From: Bradyrhizobium sp. SRL28
GTDB taxonomy: Bacteria; Pseudomonadota; Alphaproteobacteria; Rhizobiales; Xanthobacteraceae
Assembly (NCBI RefSeq): GCF_018596315.1
Contig: NZ_JAHEAG010000017.1
Location: 1 to 64,000, forward strand
Length of the DNA stretch: 64,000 nucleotides
Direction of reading: 5' to 3'
Under the pieces are notes generated by a model. That model did no database searches and was not told the DNA's origin. It saw nothing but the letters and a program-made list of their open reading frames with translations. The position numbers were made by a program, and so were the translations under genes. Below, one piece after another: positions 7,617-15,194 of the stretch. The first letter of the stretch is position 1. Each line of letters starts with the position of its first letter.

Positions 7617-8840
7617 TCAATCCACCGCGGCGTAGACCAGATCCCGCAGCATATTCCGGATATATTCGCGCTGGCCGGGGCCCTGCATCATGAACACCGT
7701 GAACAGGTCCTCTGCGGGATCGATGAAGAAGAACGTGCCGGCCATCCCGCTCCAGAAGAACTGGCCGAGCGAGCCCGGGAACGGCGCGATACCCCGATGG
7801 GTGCGGACGGCGAAGCCTAATCCAAAACCGTGACCGGGCGGCATCAGCGGCGAGTCGACCTTCACGCTAGGGGCGAGGTGATCCGAGGCCATCAGTTCCA
7901 GCGTCTTGCGGCCGATGATCCTGTTGCCGTCGAGCGCGCCGCCGTTGAGCAGCATCTGGCAGAACCGCGCATAGTCCATGGTGGTCGAGACCAGCCCGCC
8001 GCCGCCGGATTCCATCGCGGGCTTCTCCAGCATGTTGAAGAGCTGCACCTTGTCGCCGGTCCAGGGATCGGTCGGGAACGGCTCGGCGAGGCGGCCGGCA
8101 TTTGCTTCCGGCGTATGGAATGCGGTCTCGGCCATTTGCAGCGGCGCCAGGATGCGTTCGGTGAGGAACGCACCGAGCGATTTGCCGGAGACGACTTCGA
8201 TGATGCGGCCGAGCACGTCGGTCGAGCGGCTGTAATTCCATTCCGCGCCCGGCTGACACATCAGCGGCATGCCGGCGATGATGGTCGCGTGCTCGGCGTT
8301 GGTGATCTTGCGGCTGCGCAGCCGCGACTGCTGGTAGAGCTGCTGGACGGGACCGTTGCCGGTGTGGTCGTAGGTCAGGCCGGACGTATGCCGCAGCAGA
8401 TCCTGCACGGTCATCTGCCGCTTCAACGGCACGAGGTCGAGCTTGCCGTTGTTCTCGACGCCGACCTTCTGGTCGGCAAATTCCGGAATGAATTTTGCGA
8501 CGGGATCGCCCAGGATGAAGTGGCCGTCCTCGACCAGCATCAGGATGCCGACGGAAACGATCGGCTTGGTCATCGAGAAGATGCGGAAGATGCTGTCATG
8601 CGCCATCGGGGTGGCTGCCGCCGGGTTCTGCCGGCCGATCGCATCGAACCAGCCGATCTGGCCGCGCCGCGCCACCATCACCGTGGCCCCGGGGAGGGTT
8701 CCCTTGTCGACCTCGCGCCTGAAGGCATCCGACATCCGCTGCAGGCGGACGCTCGACAGCCCGATGGTTTCCGGCTTGGCCTGCGGGAGAGAAGGGGTCT
8801 GGGGGGCGGTTGTCTGCCGGGCGGCGGTCTGCGCGTTCAT
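7617..8840 (-). CDS. Serine hydrolase, class C beta-lactamase-related
   Basis: A 407-residue member of the beta-lactamase/transpeptidase-like family, most like EstB-type esterases. The nucleophile motif SMTK is at Ser89-Lys92 and the tyrosine motif is in WNYSRSTDVLG (Tyr203). HGFGLGF and SGMAGTFFFIDP near the C terminus fit the third conserved box. ATG 8840 has a good GGGAGAAACT leader; no classical signal peptide follows, the first 25 residues being a Gln/Ala/Thr-rich linker. Likely an esterase or amidase in the cytoplasm; resistance to beta-lactams should not be assumed. Confidence 0.9.
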   Translation of the reverse strand: MNAQTAARQTTAPQTPSLPQAKPETIGLSSVRLQRMSDAFRREVDKGTLPGATVMVARRGQIGWFDAIGRQNPAAATPMAHDSIFRIFSMTKPIVSVGILMLVEDGHFILGDPVAKFIPEFADQKVGVENNGKLDLVPLKRQMTVQDLLRHTSGLTYDHTGNGPVQQLYQQSRLRSRKITNAEHATIIAGMPLMCQPGAEWNYSRSTDVLGRIIEVVSGKSLGAFLTERILAPLQMAETAFHTPEANAGRLAEPFPTDPWTGDKVQLFNMLEKPAMESGGGGLVSTTMDYARFCQMLLNGGALDGNRIIGRKTLELMASDHLAPSVKVDSPLMPPGHGFGLGFAVRTHRGIAPFPGSLGQFFWSGMAGTFFFIDPAEDLFTVFMMQGPGQREYIRNMLRDLVYAAVD

Positions 8841-9004
8841 AGTTTCTCCCGTTTGCTCTTGTTGCTTGTAACAGACAGGAAGTTTGGCGCAGAAGCCTTG
8901 CCTTGGGTAGGCATGTTGATGTGGGGGCAATCGCTTCGCCCTTGCAATCGGGGTATGCCCTATGCTTGAAACGGCGCGAACCGGCGCACGCGTCGGTTCC
9001 ATGC

Positions 9005-9080
9005 AGGAGTGTAGCTCAATTGGTAGAGCACCGGTCTCCAAAACCGGGGGTCGCAGGTTCGAGCCCTGCCACTCCTGCCA
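9005..9080 (+). tRNA. tRNA-Trp (CCA anticodon)
   Basis: A 76-base cloverleaf with encoded CCA end (9078-9080). The acceptor stem AGGAGTG (9005-9011) pairs with CACTCCT (9070-9076), the anticodon stem CCGGT/ACCGG encloses the loop CTCCAAA with anticodon CCA at 9038-9040, and the T arm contains GGTTCGAGCC. Its place just before secE-nusG is the standard alphaproteobacterial arrangement. Confidence 0.98.
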
Positions 9081-9134
9081 GCTAAGTCAGCCCAATCAAA
9101 GACTTGGCCGAAATTCCTGCCATTTGCCCGGAAC

Positions 9135-9320
9135 TTACGCGAAGAACGCGGTGAGGACCGCCATGTCCGATCGCGCTGGAGCCTCGCCCCGCAGATCGGC
9201 GTCGATGACCCGCCGACAGGCATCGATGGTGGTCGTGTCGCCGAGGTCGTTCGCTGCGTCGAGGACGGTCCAGGCCGTCTCGCCCGAGGGGCTTTCCAGG
9301 TCTTGGCCTAACAGAGCCAT
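9135..9320 (-). CDS. Small hypothetical protein
   Basis: A 61-residue acidic protein without recognised domain or signal peptide. It begins MALLGQDLESPSGETAWTVL and contains DAANDLGDTTTIDACRRVIDADL, which could form two helices. AGGAG lies about 13 bases upstream of the ATG, a rather long spacing. It occupies the reverse strand between tRNA-Trp and the secE promoter. It is reported because codon pattern and composition look protein-like, but short reverse frames are frequent in GC-rich DNA, so a false call remains possible. Confidence 0.5.
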   Translation of the reverse strand: MALLGQDLESPSGETAWTVLDAANDLGDTTTIDACRRVIDADLRGEAPARSDMAVLTAFFA

Positions 9321-9497
9321 GGTCGTCTCGCTCTCCTATGGAGCGTGCAGGATAGAAAGGAGCTTTTAAAATCCAGATCGCGGGCTTGTGAGCATTTGAG
9401 GGAAGGCTGTACCCGGGGATTAACCAATCAATGGCTGGCGGTCGTTTCCGTCGGGCCCCCAAAAGGGGTCGATTTGGAGCCCGCGGCACCCCGTACC

Positions 9498-9526
9498 TTG
9501 ACCTTTTGCCCGGCCGGCAGTAGATA
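9498..9526 (+). promoter_or_regulatory. Candidate promoter of secE-nusG
   Basis: TTGACC (9498-9503) and TAGATA (9521-9526) are separated by 17 bases, a good housekeeping sigma-70 match. Transcription would begin near 9533 and give a leader of about 165 bases before secE. The 377-base gap 9321-9697 otherwise contains only GC-rich sequence with a small CCCCCAAAAGGGG hairpin near 9455. Confidence 0.6.
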
Positions 9527-9697
9527 CCCGCCACCTGCAGCCGGCCCGCTAGATGCGGATATCCGGCGCGGCTTTGAATTCCCCCGAACAATCGAGCCCG
9601 CTTGGCGGCTCATCCTTCGAGAGAGGGCTGGGCGCGAGAGGGCTGTTCGGATTCGCTTTAGATCACAATCGTCTCACGAAGGACGCGGTAACCAACG

Positions 9698-9889
9698 ATG
9701 GCTTTCAGCCCGTTCAAATTCCTGCAGGAAGTGCGCTCGGAGACCGCCAAGGTCACCTGGCCGACGCGCCGCGAGACGACGATCACCACGATCATGGTGT
9801 TCGTCATGGTTGCGCTGGCGTCGATCTTCTTTTTCGCCTCGGATATGATCATCCGCTATCTCGTTACCTTCCTGCTGGGCGTTCGCTGA
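9698..9889 (+). CDS. secE: Preprotein translocase subunit SecE
   Basis: A 63-residue single-span SecE, the short form usual outside enterobacteria. The amphipathic segment FLQEVRSETAKVTWPTRRET carries the conserved KVTWPTR motif, followed by one transmembrane helix ITTIMVFVMVALASIFFF. It clamps SecY in the inner-membrane translocon; its partner SecY is at 46586. It overlaps nusG by one base (TGATG), so the two are translationally coupled. Confidence 0.97.
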   Translation: MAFSPFKFLQEVRSETAKVTWPTRRETTITTIMVFVMVALASIFFFASDMIIRYLVTFLLGVR

Positions 9890-10440
9890 TGAGCACCGGA
9901 ACCCAATCCATGGACAAGCGCTGGTATATCGTTCACGCCTATTCGAACTTCGAGAAGAAGGTGTCGGAATCGATCCGGGAACAGGCGAAGCAGCGCGGGC
10001 TTGAGGAACTGTTCGAGCAGGTGCTGGTGCCGACCGAAAAGGTCACCGAGGTGCGCCGCGGCCGCAAGATCGACGCCGAGCGCAAGTTCTTCCCGGGCTA
10101 TGTGCTGGTGAAGATGAAGCTGACCGACGAAGCGTTTCATCTGATCAAGAACACGCCGAAGGTGACTGGCTTCCTCGGCGCCGAAAACAAGCCGATGCCG
10201 ATCTCCGAATCCGAGGCGATGCGGATCCTGCACCAGGTGCAGGAAGGCGTCGAACGTCCGAAGGCGTCGGTGTCGTTCGAAATCGGCGAGAACGTCCGGG
10301 TGGCCGATGGCCCGTTCGCGTCGTTCTCCGGCGTGGTTGAAGAAATTGACGAGGCGCGTTCGCGCGTGAAGGTCGCGGTGTCGATCTTCGGCCGCGCCAC
10401 GCCCGTCGAACTGGAATTCGGTCAGGTCGAGAAGGTCTGA
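9889..10440 (+). CDS. nusG: Transcription termination/antitermination factor NusG
   Basis: A 183-residue NusG. The N-terminal NGN domain contains the hallmark RWYIVHAYSNFEKKV and FFPGYVLVKM, and the C-terminal KOW domain contains VRVADGPFASFSGVVEEID. NusG binds the RNA polymerase clamp and links it to Rho or to ribosomal protein S10. The ATG at 9889 overlaps the secE stop; a second ATG at 9910 (MDKRWYIV) is an equally plausible start. A 132-base spacer separates it from rplK. Confidence 0.97.
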   Translation: MSTGTQSMDKRWYIVHAYSNFEKKVSESIREQAKQRGLEELFEQVLVPTEKVTEVRRGRKIDAERKFFPGYVLVKMKLTDEAFHLIKNTPKVTGFLGAENKPMPISESEAMRILHQVQEGVERPKASVSFEIGENVRVADGPFASFSGVVEEIDEARSRVKVAVSIFGRATPVELEFGQVEKV

Positions 10441-10572
10441 TCGGAGAGCGCGAAGCTTAGTCTTCGCGTATCAAGAGGCCGTGGGAGGAAGAGGGTGGTG
10501 GCCAACCGTCCTTGATCCGAACCACGAACCTGAAACCGCCGGCTTCAAAACCCGGCACAACAGGAGTGATAC

Positions 10573-11001
10573 ATGGCAAAGAAAGTGACCGGATACCTGA
10601 AGCTTCAGGTGCCGGCCGGTGCGGCGAATCCTTCGCCCCCGATCGGTCCCGCGCTTGGTCAGCGCGGTCTCAACATCATGGAATTCTGCAAGGCGTTCAA
10701 CGCGCAGACGCAGAAGGAAGAAAAGAACACCCCGATCCCGGTGATCATCACCATCTATGCGGACCGTTCCTTCACCTTCGAGATGAAGACGCCGCCGATG
10801 TCCCACTTCCTCAAGCAGGCTGCCAAGATCCAGTCCGGTTCGAAAGCTCCGGGCCGCGACAAGGCCGGTCAGGTGACACGCGCGCAGGTGCGCGAGATCG
10901 CCGAGAAGAAGATGAAGGATCTCAATTGTGATTCCATCGAATCGGCCATGAAGATGGTCGAGGGCTCCGCCCGTTCGATGGGTCTGGAAGTTGCGGGGTA
11001 A
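10573..11001 (+). CDS. rplK: 50S ribosomal protein L11
   Basis: A 142-residue L11 of standard length. The N-terminal domain holds the proline-rich PAGAANPSPPIGPALGQRGLNIMEFC, which meets the GTPase-associated centre and thiostrepton site, and the C-terminal rRNA-binding domain holds VREIAEKKMKDLN and SARSMGLEV. It is needed for factor-dependent GTP hydrolysis and for RelA-type stringent signalling. GGAGTGATAC precedes the ATG. It is six bases ahead of rplA, forming the L11 operon. Confidence 0.98.
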   Translation: MAKKVTGYLKLQVPAGAANPSPPIGPALGQRGLNIMEFCKAFNAQTQKEEKNTPIPVIITIYADRSFTFEMKTPPMSHFLKQAAKIQSGSKAPGRDKAGQVTRAQVREIAEKKMKDLNCDSIESAMKMVEGSARSMGLEVAG

Positions 11002-11007
11002 CGGGCC

Positions 11008-11700
11008 ATGGCAATCGGAAAACGTTTGAAGAAGGCCCGCGAGGGTGTCGACCGCGAGAAGCTCTATCCGCTCGCGGATGCCATCAAGATGGTCAAGGAA
11101 CGCGCCAAGTCGAAGTTCGACGAGACGATCGAGATCGCGATCAATCTCGGCGTCGACCCGCGTCACGCCGACCAGATGGTTCGCGGCGTCGTCAACCTGC
11201 CGAACGGCACCGGCCGCACGCTGCGCGTCGGCGTGTTCGCCCGCGGCGCCAAGGCGGACGAAGCCAAGGCGGCGGGTGCTGACGTCGTCGGCGCCGAAGA
11301 CCTGGTCGAGAAGGTGCAGGGTGGCAACATCGATTTCGATCGTTGTATCGCCACCCCCGACATGATGCCGCTGGTCGGTCGCCTCGGTAAGGTGCTCGGC
11401 CCGCGCGGCATGATGCCGAACCCGAAGATCGGCACCGTGACGATGGACGTCGCCACTGCCGTGAAGGGCGCCAAGGGCGGCTCGGTCGAATTCCGCGTCG
11501 AAAAGGCCGGCATCGTGCAGGCCGGCGTCGGCAAGGCCTCGTTCTCCGAGGAAAAGCTCGTGCAGAACGTGAAGGCGCTTGCGGATGCGGTGTCGAAGGC
11601 CAAGCCCGCCGGTGCCAAGGGCACTTATATCCAGCGCGTGGCGGTCTCCTCCACCATGGGCCCGGGCGTCAAGGTCGAGCCGGGCACGCTGCTCGGCTAG
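11008..11700 (+). CDS. rplA: 50S ribosomal protein L1
   Basis: A 230-residue L1 with the two-domain layout: the domain I segment FDETIEIAINLGVDPRHADQ and the domain II segment LGRLGKVLGPRGMMPNPK, which contacts the L1 stalk of 23S rRNA. L1 helps release the E-site tRNA and in many bacteria represses its own operon by binding the mRNA leader. A strong terminator follows, so the L11-L1 unit ends here, unlike in species where it reads on into rplJ. Confidence 0.98.
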   Translation: MAIGKRLKKAREGVDREKLYPLADAIKMVKERAKSKFDETIEIAINLGVDPRHADQMVRGVVNLPNGTGRTLRVGVFARGAKADEAKAAGADVVGAEDLVEKVQGGNIDFDRCIATPDMMPLVGRLGKVLGPRGMMPNPKIGTVTMDVATAVKGAKGGSVEFRVEKAGIVQAGVGKASFSEEKLVQNVKALADAVSKAKPAGAKGTYIQRVAVSSTMGPGVKVEPGTLLG

Positions 11701-11724
11701 TTCGTTGCGATTTACGTGAATAGA

Positions 11725-11758
11725 AAAGGGCGGAATCGGGTGACCGATTCCGCCCTTT
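11725..11758 (+). terminator. Rho-independent terminator after rplA
   Basis: A perfect 15-base stem (11725-11739 and 11744-11758) closes on the loop GTGA, and the 3' arm ends in TTT before GCGTTT. It lies 24 bases beyond the rplA stop. It separates rplKA from the following non-ribosomal genes. Confidence 0.85.
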
Positions 11759-11818
11759 GCGTTTGATGTGGCATTTGCGTAATCGTCGCAGCGCCGGACT
11801 TGCCAAGAAGGAACAACA

Positions 11819-12772
11819 ATGCCCGAGAAGGTCCTGATCTATTCGCGTTTTCCAAAGGCCCAGATGGAGCGTTTCGGCGAACGGTTTGAACTTCTGAACG
11901 CCGCCGGCAAGCCGCCCAATGACGTGTTCTCCGCCGAACAACTCTCGGACATCCGCGCGATGATCACCGCCGGCGGCACGCCGCTCGGCGGCAATGCGAT
12001 GGACCTCCTTCCCAAGCTCGGCGCGATCATCTGCTACGGCACCGGCTATGACGGCGTCGATCTCACGGCGGCGGCCAAGCGCCGGATCGCGGTCGGTCAC
12101 AGCCCGGGAGCGAATGCGGCATCCGTTGCGGATATCGCGGTCACCTTGATGCTGGCAGCCACGCGGCGGTTACTTGTCGCCGATGATTATGTGCGGGGCG
12201 GGAGCTGGGCGGCTGCAAAGCCGTCGCCGATGATGCGCCCGCAAGCCGGGATGCTCGGCCGCAAAATCGGCGTCTACGGCATGGGCGAGATCGGCCGCAA
12301 GATTGCGGCACGCGTCGCCGCGTTCGAAGCCGAGGTCGGCTATTTCAGCCGCAGCCGGCACGACGTGCCGTATCGATATTTTCCGACGCTCGATGCGCTG
12401 GCAGAGTGGTGCAGTGTCCTGATGATTGCGGTCCGGGCAGGGGCTGACACCGAGCATGCCGTCGATGCCAATATCCTGAAGAAACTCGGCAAGGACGGCT
12501 ACGTCGTCAACATCTCGCGCGGTTCGGTGATCGACCAGCAGGCTTTGATCGCGGCGCTGGCCGACCAGACCATCGCGGGCGCAGGCCTCGACGTGTACGC
12601 GAAGGAGCCACATGCGCCCGATGCGCTGACGGCGCTGCCGAACGTCGTGCTGTCCCCACATATTGGCGGCCACACCCTGGAATCGCACGTCGCGATGCAG
12701 GATTGCGTGCTGGCCAATCTCGACGCGTTCTTCGCCGGCAAGCCGCTGCCTTACCCGGTGCCGCTCGGCTGA
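11819..12772 (+). CDS. D-isomer-specific 2-hydroxyacid dehydrogenase
   Basis: A 317-residue NAD(P)-dependent reductase of the glyoxylate/hydroxypyruvate reductase class. The Rossmann motif GMGEIG has glycines at 154, 156 and 159; the catalytic Arg234 (NISRGSVID), Glu263 (KEP) and His281 (SPHIGGHT) are all present. Residue Ser177 followed by Arg-Ser-Arg after the second strand suggests NADPH use. AGAAGGA lies upstream of ATG 11819. It stands alone between the rplA terminator and the convergent sigma factor gene, only five bases from that gene's stop. The substrate is probably a small 2-keto acid. Confidence 0.92.
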   Translation: MPEKVLIYSRFPKAQMERFGERFELLNAAGKPPNDVFSAEQLSDIRAMITAGGTPLGGNAMDLLPKLGAIICYGTGYDGVDLTAAAKRRIAVGHSPGANAASVADIAVTLMLAATRRLLVADDYVRGGSWAAAKPSPMMRPQAGMLGRKIGVYGMGEIGRKIAARVAAFEAEVGYFSRSRHDVPYRYFPTLDALAEWCSVLMIAVRAGADTEHAVDANILKKLGKDGYVVNISRGSVIDQQALIAALADQTIAGAGLDVYAKEPHAPDALTALPNVVLSPHIGGHTLESHVAMQDCVLANLDAFFAGKPLPYPVPLG

Positions 12773-12777
12773 CGGCT

Positions 12778-13671
12778 TCAGTGCATCCCGGCAGCCGGCA
12801 GATGGCGCAGCTTGTCGGGATTGCGGACGATATAGATCGCGGCGATTTTCTCGCCGTCGATCGCCATGCTCAGGGTGAGATCGAGTTCGCCGTCCAGATA
12901 GAGCAGGGCGCCGACGGCGCCGTTGATAACAGCCGGTTCGATCCGGACGTCCTGGCCGGCGATCTTGCCGGCAAGGCCGATGAAGAAGCGCGCGACCTTG
13001 TCGGCGCCGATGATCGGATTGCGCGCCGCGAACTTGCGGCCGCCGCCATCCGTGAGCGCCACTGCATCCTCGCGCAGCAATTCGGCCAGCTGCCTGACAT
13101 TGCCGCTGGCAACCGCGTCGCTGAAAGCCTGCAGCAGGCGCGCGTGACTGTCCGGTGTCGCCGTGGGCGCGGGTCGTTCGTCGCGCACCGCGCGGCGGGC
13201 CCTTGAGGCCAGTTGCCGACAGGCCGCCTCGGTGCGGTCGAGCATGGCAGCGACCTCGGAAAACGGCGTGTCGAACACGTCGTGAAGCAGGAAGGCGGCA
13301 CGCTCCATCGGAGACAGCCGGTCCAGCGCCAGCAACAAGGCGAACGAGAGATCGTCGGCCAGTTCGGTGGCGGATTCGGCGGAAAGGCCTTCCGCGTCGA
13401 ACACGGGCTCGGGGAGCCAGGGGCCGACATAGACCTCCCGTTGGGCCTTCGCGCTCTTCAGCCGGTCGAGACAGAGCCGCGTGACGATGGTGACGAGAAA
13501 GGCCTCGGGGTTGTGCACGTCCTGCGCTCCGGCAAAGCGGAGATAGGCGTCCTGCACGACATCTTCCGCATCACTGCGGCTGCCGAGCATGCGATAGGCT
13601 AGCCCGAGCAGGCGCCCGCGATGGGGCGCCAGCGGGTCGCTGTCACGCGGCCTGTTTGACGACATCGACAT
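12778..13671 (-). CDS. ECF41-type RNA polymerase sigma factor with SnoaL-like tail
   Basis: A 297-residue extracytoplasmic-function sigma factor. Region 2 covers residues 14-75 (RGRLLGLAYRMLGSRSDAEDVVQDAYLRF), and region 4 covers about 105-165 (LSPMERAAFLLHDVFDTPFSEVA). The linker motif WLPEP (85-89), the DGGGR (208-212) in the C-terminal SnoaL-like domain and the terminal NPDKL (284-288) are the three diagnostic motifs of the ECF41 group, in which the fused C-terminal domain controls activity in place of a separate anti-sigma factor. ATG 13671 overlaps the upstream gene by 29 bases; ATG 13665 is an alternative. ECF41 genes are typically next to carboxymuconolactone-decarboxylase-like genes, as here. 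Confidence 0.93.
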   Translation of the reverse strand: MSMSSNRPRDSDPLAPHRGRLLGLAYRMLGSRSDAEDVVQDAYLRFAGAQDVHNPEAFLVTIVTRLCLDRLKSAKAQREVYVGPWLPEPVFDAEGLSAESATELADDLSFALLLALDRLSPMERAAFLLHDVFDTPFSEVAAMLDRTEAACRQLASRARRAVRDERPAPTATPDSHARLLQAFSDAVASGNVRQLAELLREDAVALTDGGGRKFAARNPIIGADKVARFFIGLAGKIAGQDVRIEPAVINGAVGALLYLDGELDLTLSMAIDGEKIAAIYIVRNPDKLRHLPAAGMH

Positions 13672-14191
13672 TGTTTCCACCCACGGCGACGCGCCGGCAC
13701 TCCTTGGCATAGCCGAGGCCCGCCTTCACCATCGGGAACATGCGGCCCATTTGCAGCGCCAGCGTCAGATCTATCACGCCTTTCTGGCCCCATTCGGCCC
13801 GGACGGCGTCGCGAAACTCGTCCTCCTGCTCGGCGGCCCGGCGCACCACGGCGTCGGCGAACCGGAATCCAAGCGTGGTCGCCTCATTCATCGCCCGGGG
13901 ATCGCGGCGGAGAACCGCCTCGATCTGGTCCTTGGGCATGCCCGCTTCCAGCGCCATGTCGACGACCAGTTGCGTGCAGGGGCCGCAATCCTCGGCCAGG
14001 GCGCCGACGATCTTGGCTGCGAAACTCGCGTCGATCGGGACCGCCTCGCGGTGGGCGGCCGCCTTCATGAGGGGTGCGAACTTGAAGAAGGCGGAAGGGG
14101 AAGCGTTCAGCATCATCTCGAGATAGCTGACGTCGTACCCATAACGCTTGGCAAATGCGCGCAGCGTGCGGCGCGCGATCCAACTACGCAT
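13643..14191 (-). CDS. Carboxymuconolactone decarboxylase/AhpD-like protein
   Basis: A 182-residue all-helical protein of the CMD/AhpD superfamily. The redox motif is Cys69-Gly-Pro-Cys72 within ALAEDCGPCTQLVVDMALEAG, directly after Glu67, as in peroxidase-linked AhpD. AhpD has a histidine four residues beyond the second cysteine; here that position is Val76, so the proton relay differs. It overlaps the membrane-protein gene upstream by 8 bases and the sigma factor gene downstream by 29, so all three are co-translated. AAGGAGAAAATC precedes the ATG. Probable role: a thiol-dependent peroxidase or decarboxylase controlled by the ECF41 factor. Confidence 0.88.
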   Translation of the reverse strand: MRSWIARRTLRAFAKRYGYDVSYLEMMLNASPSAFFKFAPLMKAAAHREAVPIDASFAAKIVGALAEDCGPCTQLVVDMALEAGMPKDQIEAVLRRDPRAMNEATTLGFRFADAVVRRAAEQEDEFRDAVRAEWGQKGVIDLTLALQMGRMFPMVKAGLGYAKECRRVAVGGNNVDVVKQAA

Positions 14192-14561
14192 GATTTTCTC
14201 CTTGGCTGGGGAAGGCGGAATAGAGCGCGGCTGCCGACGGCAGCACGATAGCGAGGAGGTCGAAGGCGGGGTGATGGGTATGGCCGCCCGCCAGGATCAC
14301 GAGGTGGAGCAGGGCGTGGACGGCGAGGAAGCCGGCGCCCGCGACGGCGGCCGGCCAGTACCGTGGCCGCCATGCCCGCGCGGCCAGTGCGAGACCGGCC
14401 ACGAGGAAGGCGGCACCGATGTCCTGAACGAAATGGGGGTTGAACGGGCCGGTGTCCGGCACCCCGGGCACGCTTTCGTACCAACGGTCCCCGGCCACGA
14501 GCATGGCGAGCCCGTTCAGGACCGTGGGTATTGCTAGAATGGCTGCCAACTGACGCCGCAT
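14184..14561 (-). CDS. Small integral membrane protein in ECF41 operon
   Basis: A 125-residue inner-membrane protein with four probable transmembrane helices: LAAILAIPTVLNGLAMLVAG, FVQDIGAAFLVAGLALAARA, YWPAAVAGAGFLAVHALLHLVILAG and PAFDLLAIVLPSAAALYSAF. A histidine cluster (HALLHLV then GGHTHHP) sits at the end of helix three. The family is not recognised with certainty. ATG 14561 follows AGGAGG and lies just downstream of the candidate ECF41 promoter, so it is the first gene of the operon. The longer in-frame extension would start upstream of that promoter and is rejected. Confidence 0.85.
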   Translation of the reverse strand: MRRQLAAILAIPTVLNGLAMLVAGDRWYESVPGVPDTGPFNPHFVQDIGAAFLVAGLALAARAWRPRYWPAAVAGAGFLAVHALLHLVILAGGHTHHPAFDLLAIVLPSAAALYSAFPSQGENHA

Positions 14562-14580
14562 GGGAACCTCCTGCAGCCAA

Positions 14581-14607
14581 GACGAGCCGGGCGGCTCCGG
14601 TGTGACA
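14581..14607 (-). promoter_or_regulatory. ECF41-type promoter of the sigma factor operon
   Basis: Read on the minus strand, TGTCACA (14607-14601) is followed after exactly 16 bases by CGTC (14584-14581). This equals the consensus known for ECF41 sigma factors. The -10 element ends 20 bases before the ATG at 14561, so the transcript would start just upstream of the AGGAGG ribosome site. It implies that the sigma factor drives its own operon. Confidence 0.8.
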
Positions 14608-15194
14608 GAACCCGTCAAAGAATTTCCGGGGTTCCGGGGCGAAAATTTTTGCTCCGCCGGTCAGCGAATTGGTGTGAATTTTGCCCTTGGCAAGCCGGCT
14701 GAGACTCGGTAAACAATGGGCCTCCGGGCGTGCTGGCCCTTGCTGGCACGTCCGTGCGCGCATTCCGAAAACCCGATACGGTAGGAGAACATTCCTTTCA
14801 GGACATCCGCATGGATTGCTCGAAAGGAAGGAAAACTCATCGCTTCGGTGGATTGCGGCAGGGGTCTTTCGGCTTGCCGGATGGCCTCGATCCTGTCCGA
14901 GACTGCAGGCGCCCGCAAAGAAACGCAAGTTTCTTCAACGGCTTAATTTCACAGCCTGCATAGACGGGTGAAGACCGGATTTTGCTTCAACGCCGCCTCG
15001 CGCGGCGTCATGGCTGATTTGGTTCGAACCTCGACACCCCGCGCCATCTGGTTCGGGAGGGCAGGCTTATCAATGTCGTCTTGCCCGGCGTGTCCTTGAG
15101 ACTGGTGTCTAGAGGTCAGGTTTTGGGTGAGACGATGGGTGCAACCCGGCGGTCTCGCTCTTAAGCGAAGGCCGCCAACCGGAGAGAGCTTGCT
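14608..15194 (+). other. Long leader region of rplJ-rplL
   Basis: This gap of almost 600 bases holds no convincing gene. A 7-base perfect hairpin, AAGAAAC/GTTTCTT, is at 14918-14935, and a longer hairpin GGCGGTCTCGCT with AAGCGAAGGCCGCC is at 15148-15176, just before the rplJ ribosome site CCGGAGAGAG. The latter part is probably the L10-type autoregulatory leader known in most bacteria. No promoter with both boxes could be chosen with confidence. Confidence 0.45.

Noticed and set aside
7617..8840. Beta-lactamase resistance gene
   Set aside because: The SxxK and Tyr motifs are of EstB-type esterases, there is no signal peptide, and no ampR-type regulator is near.
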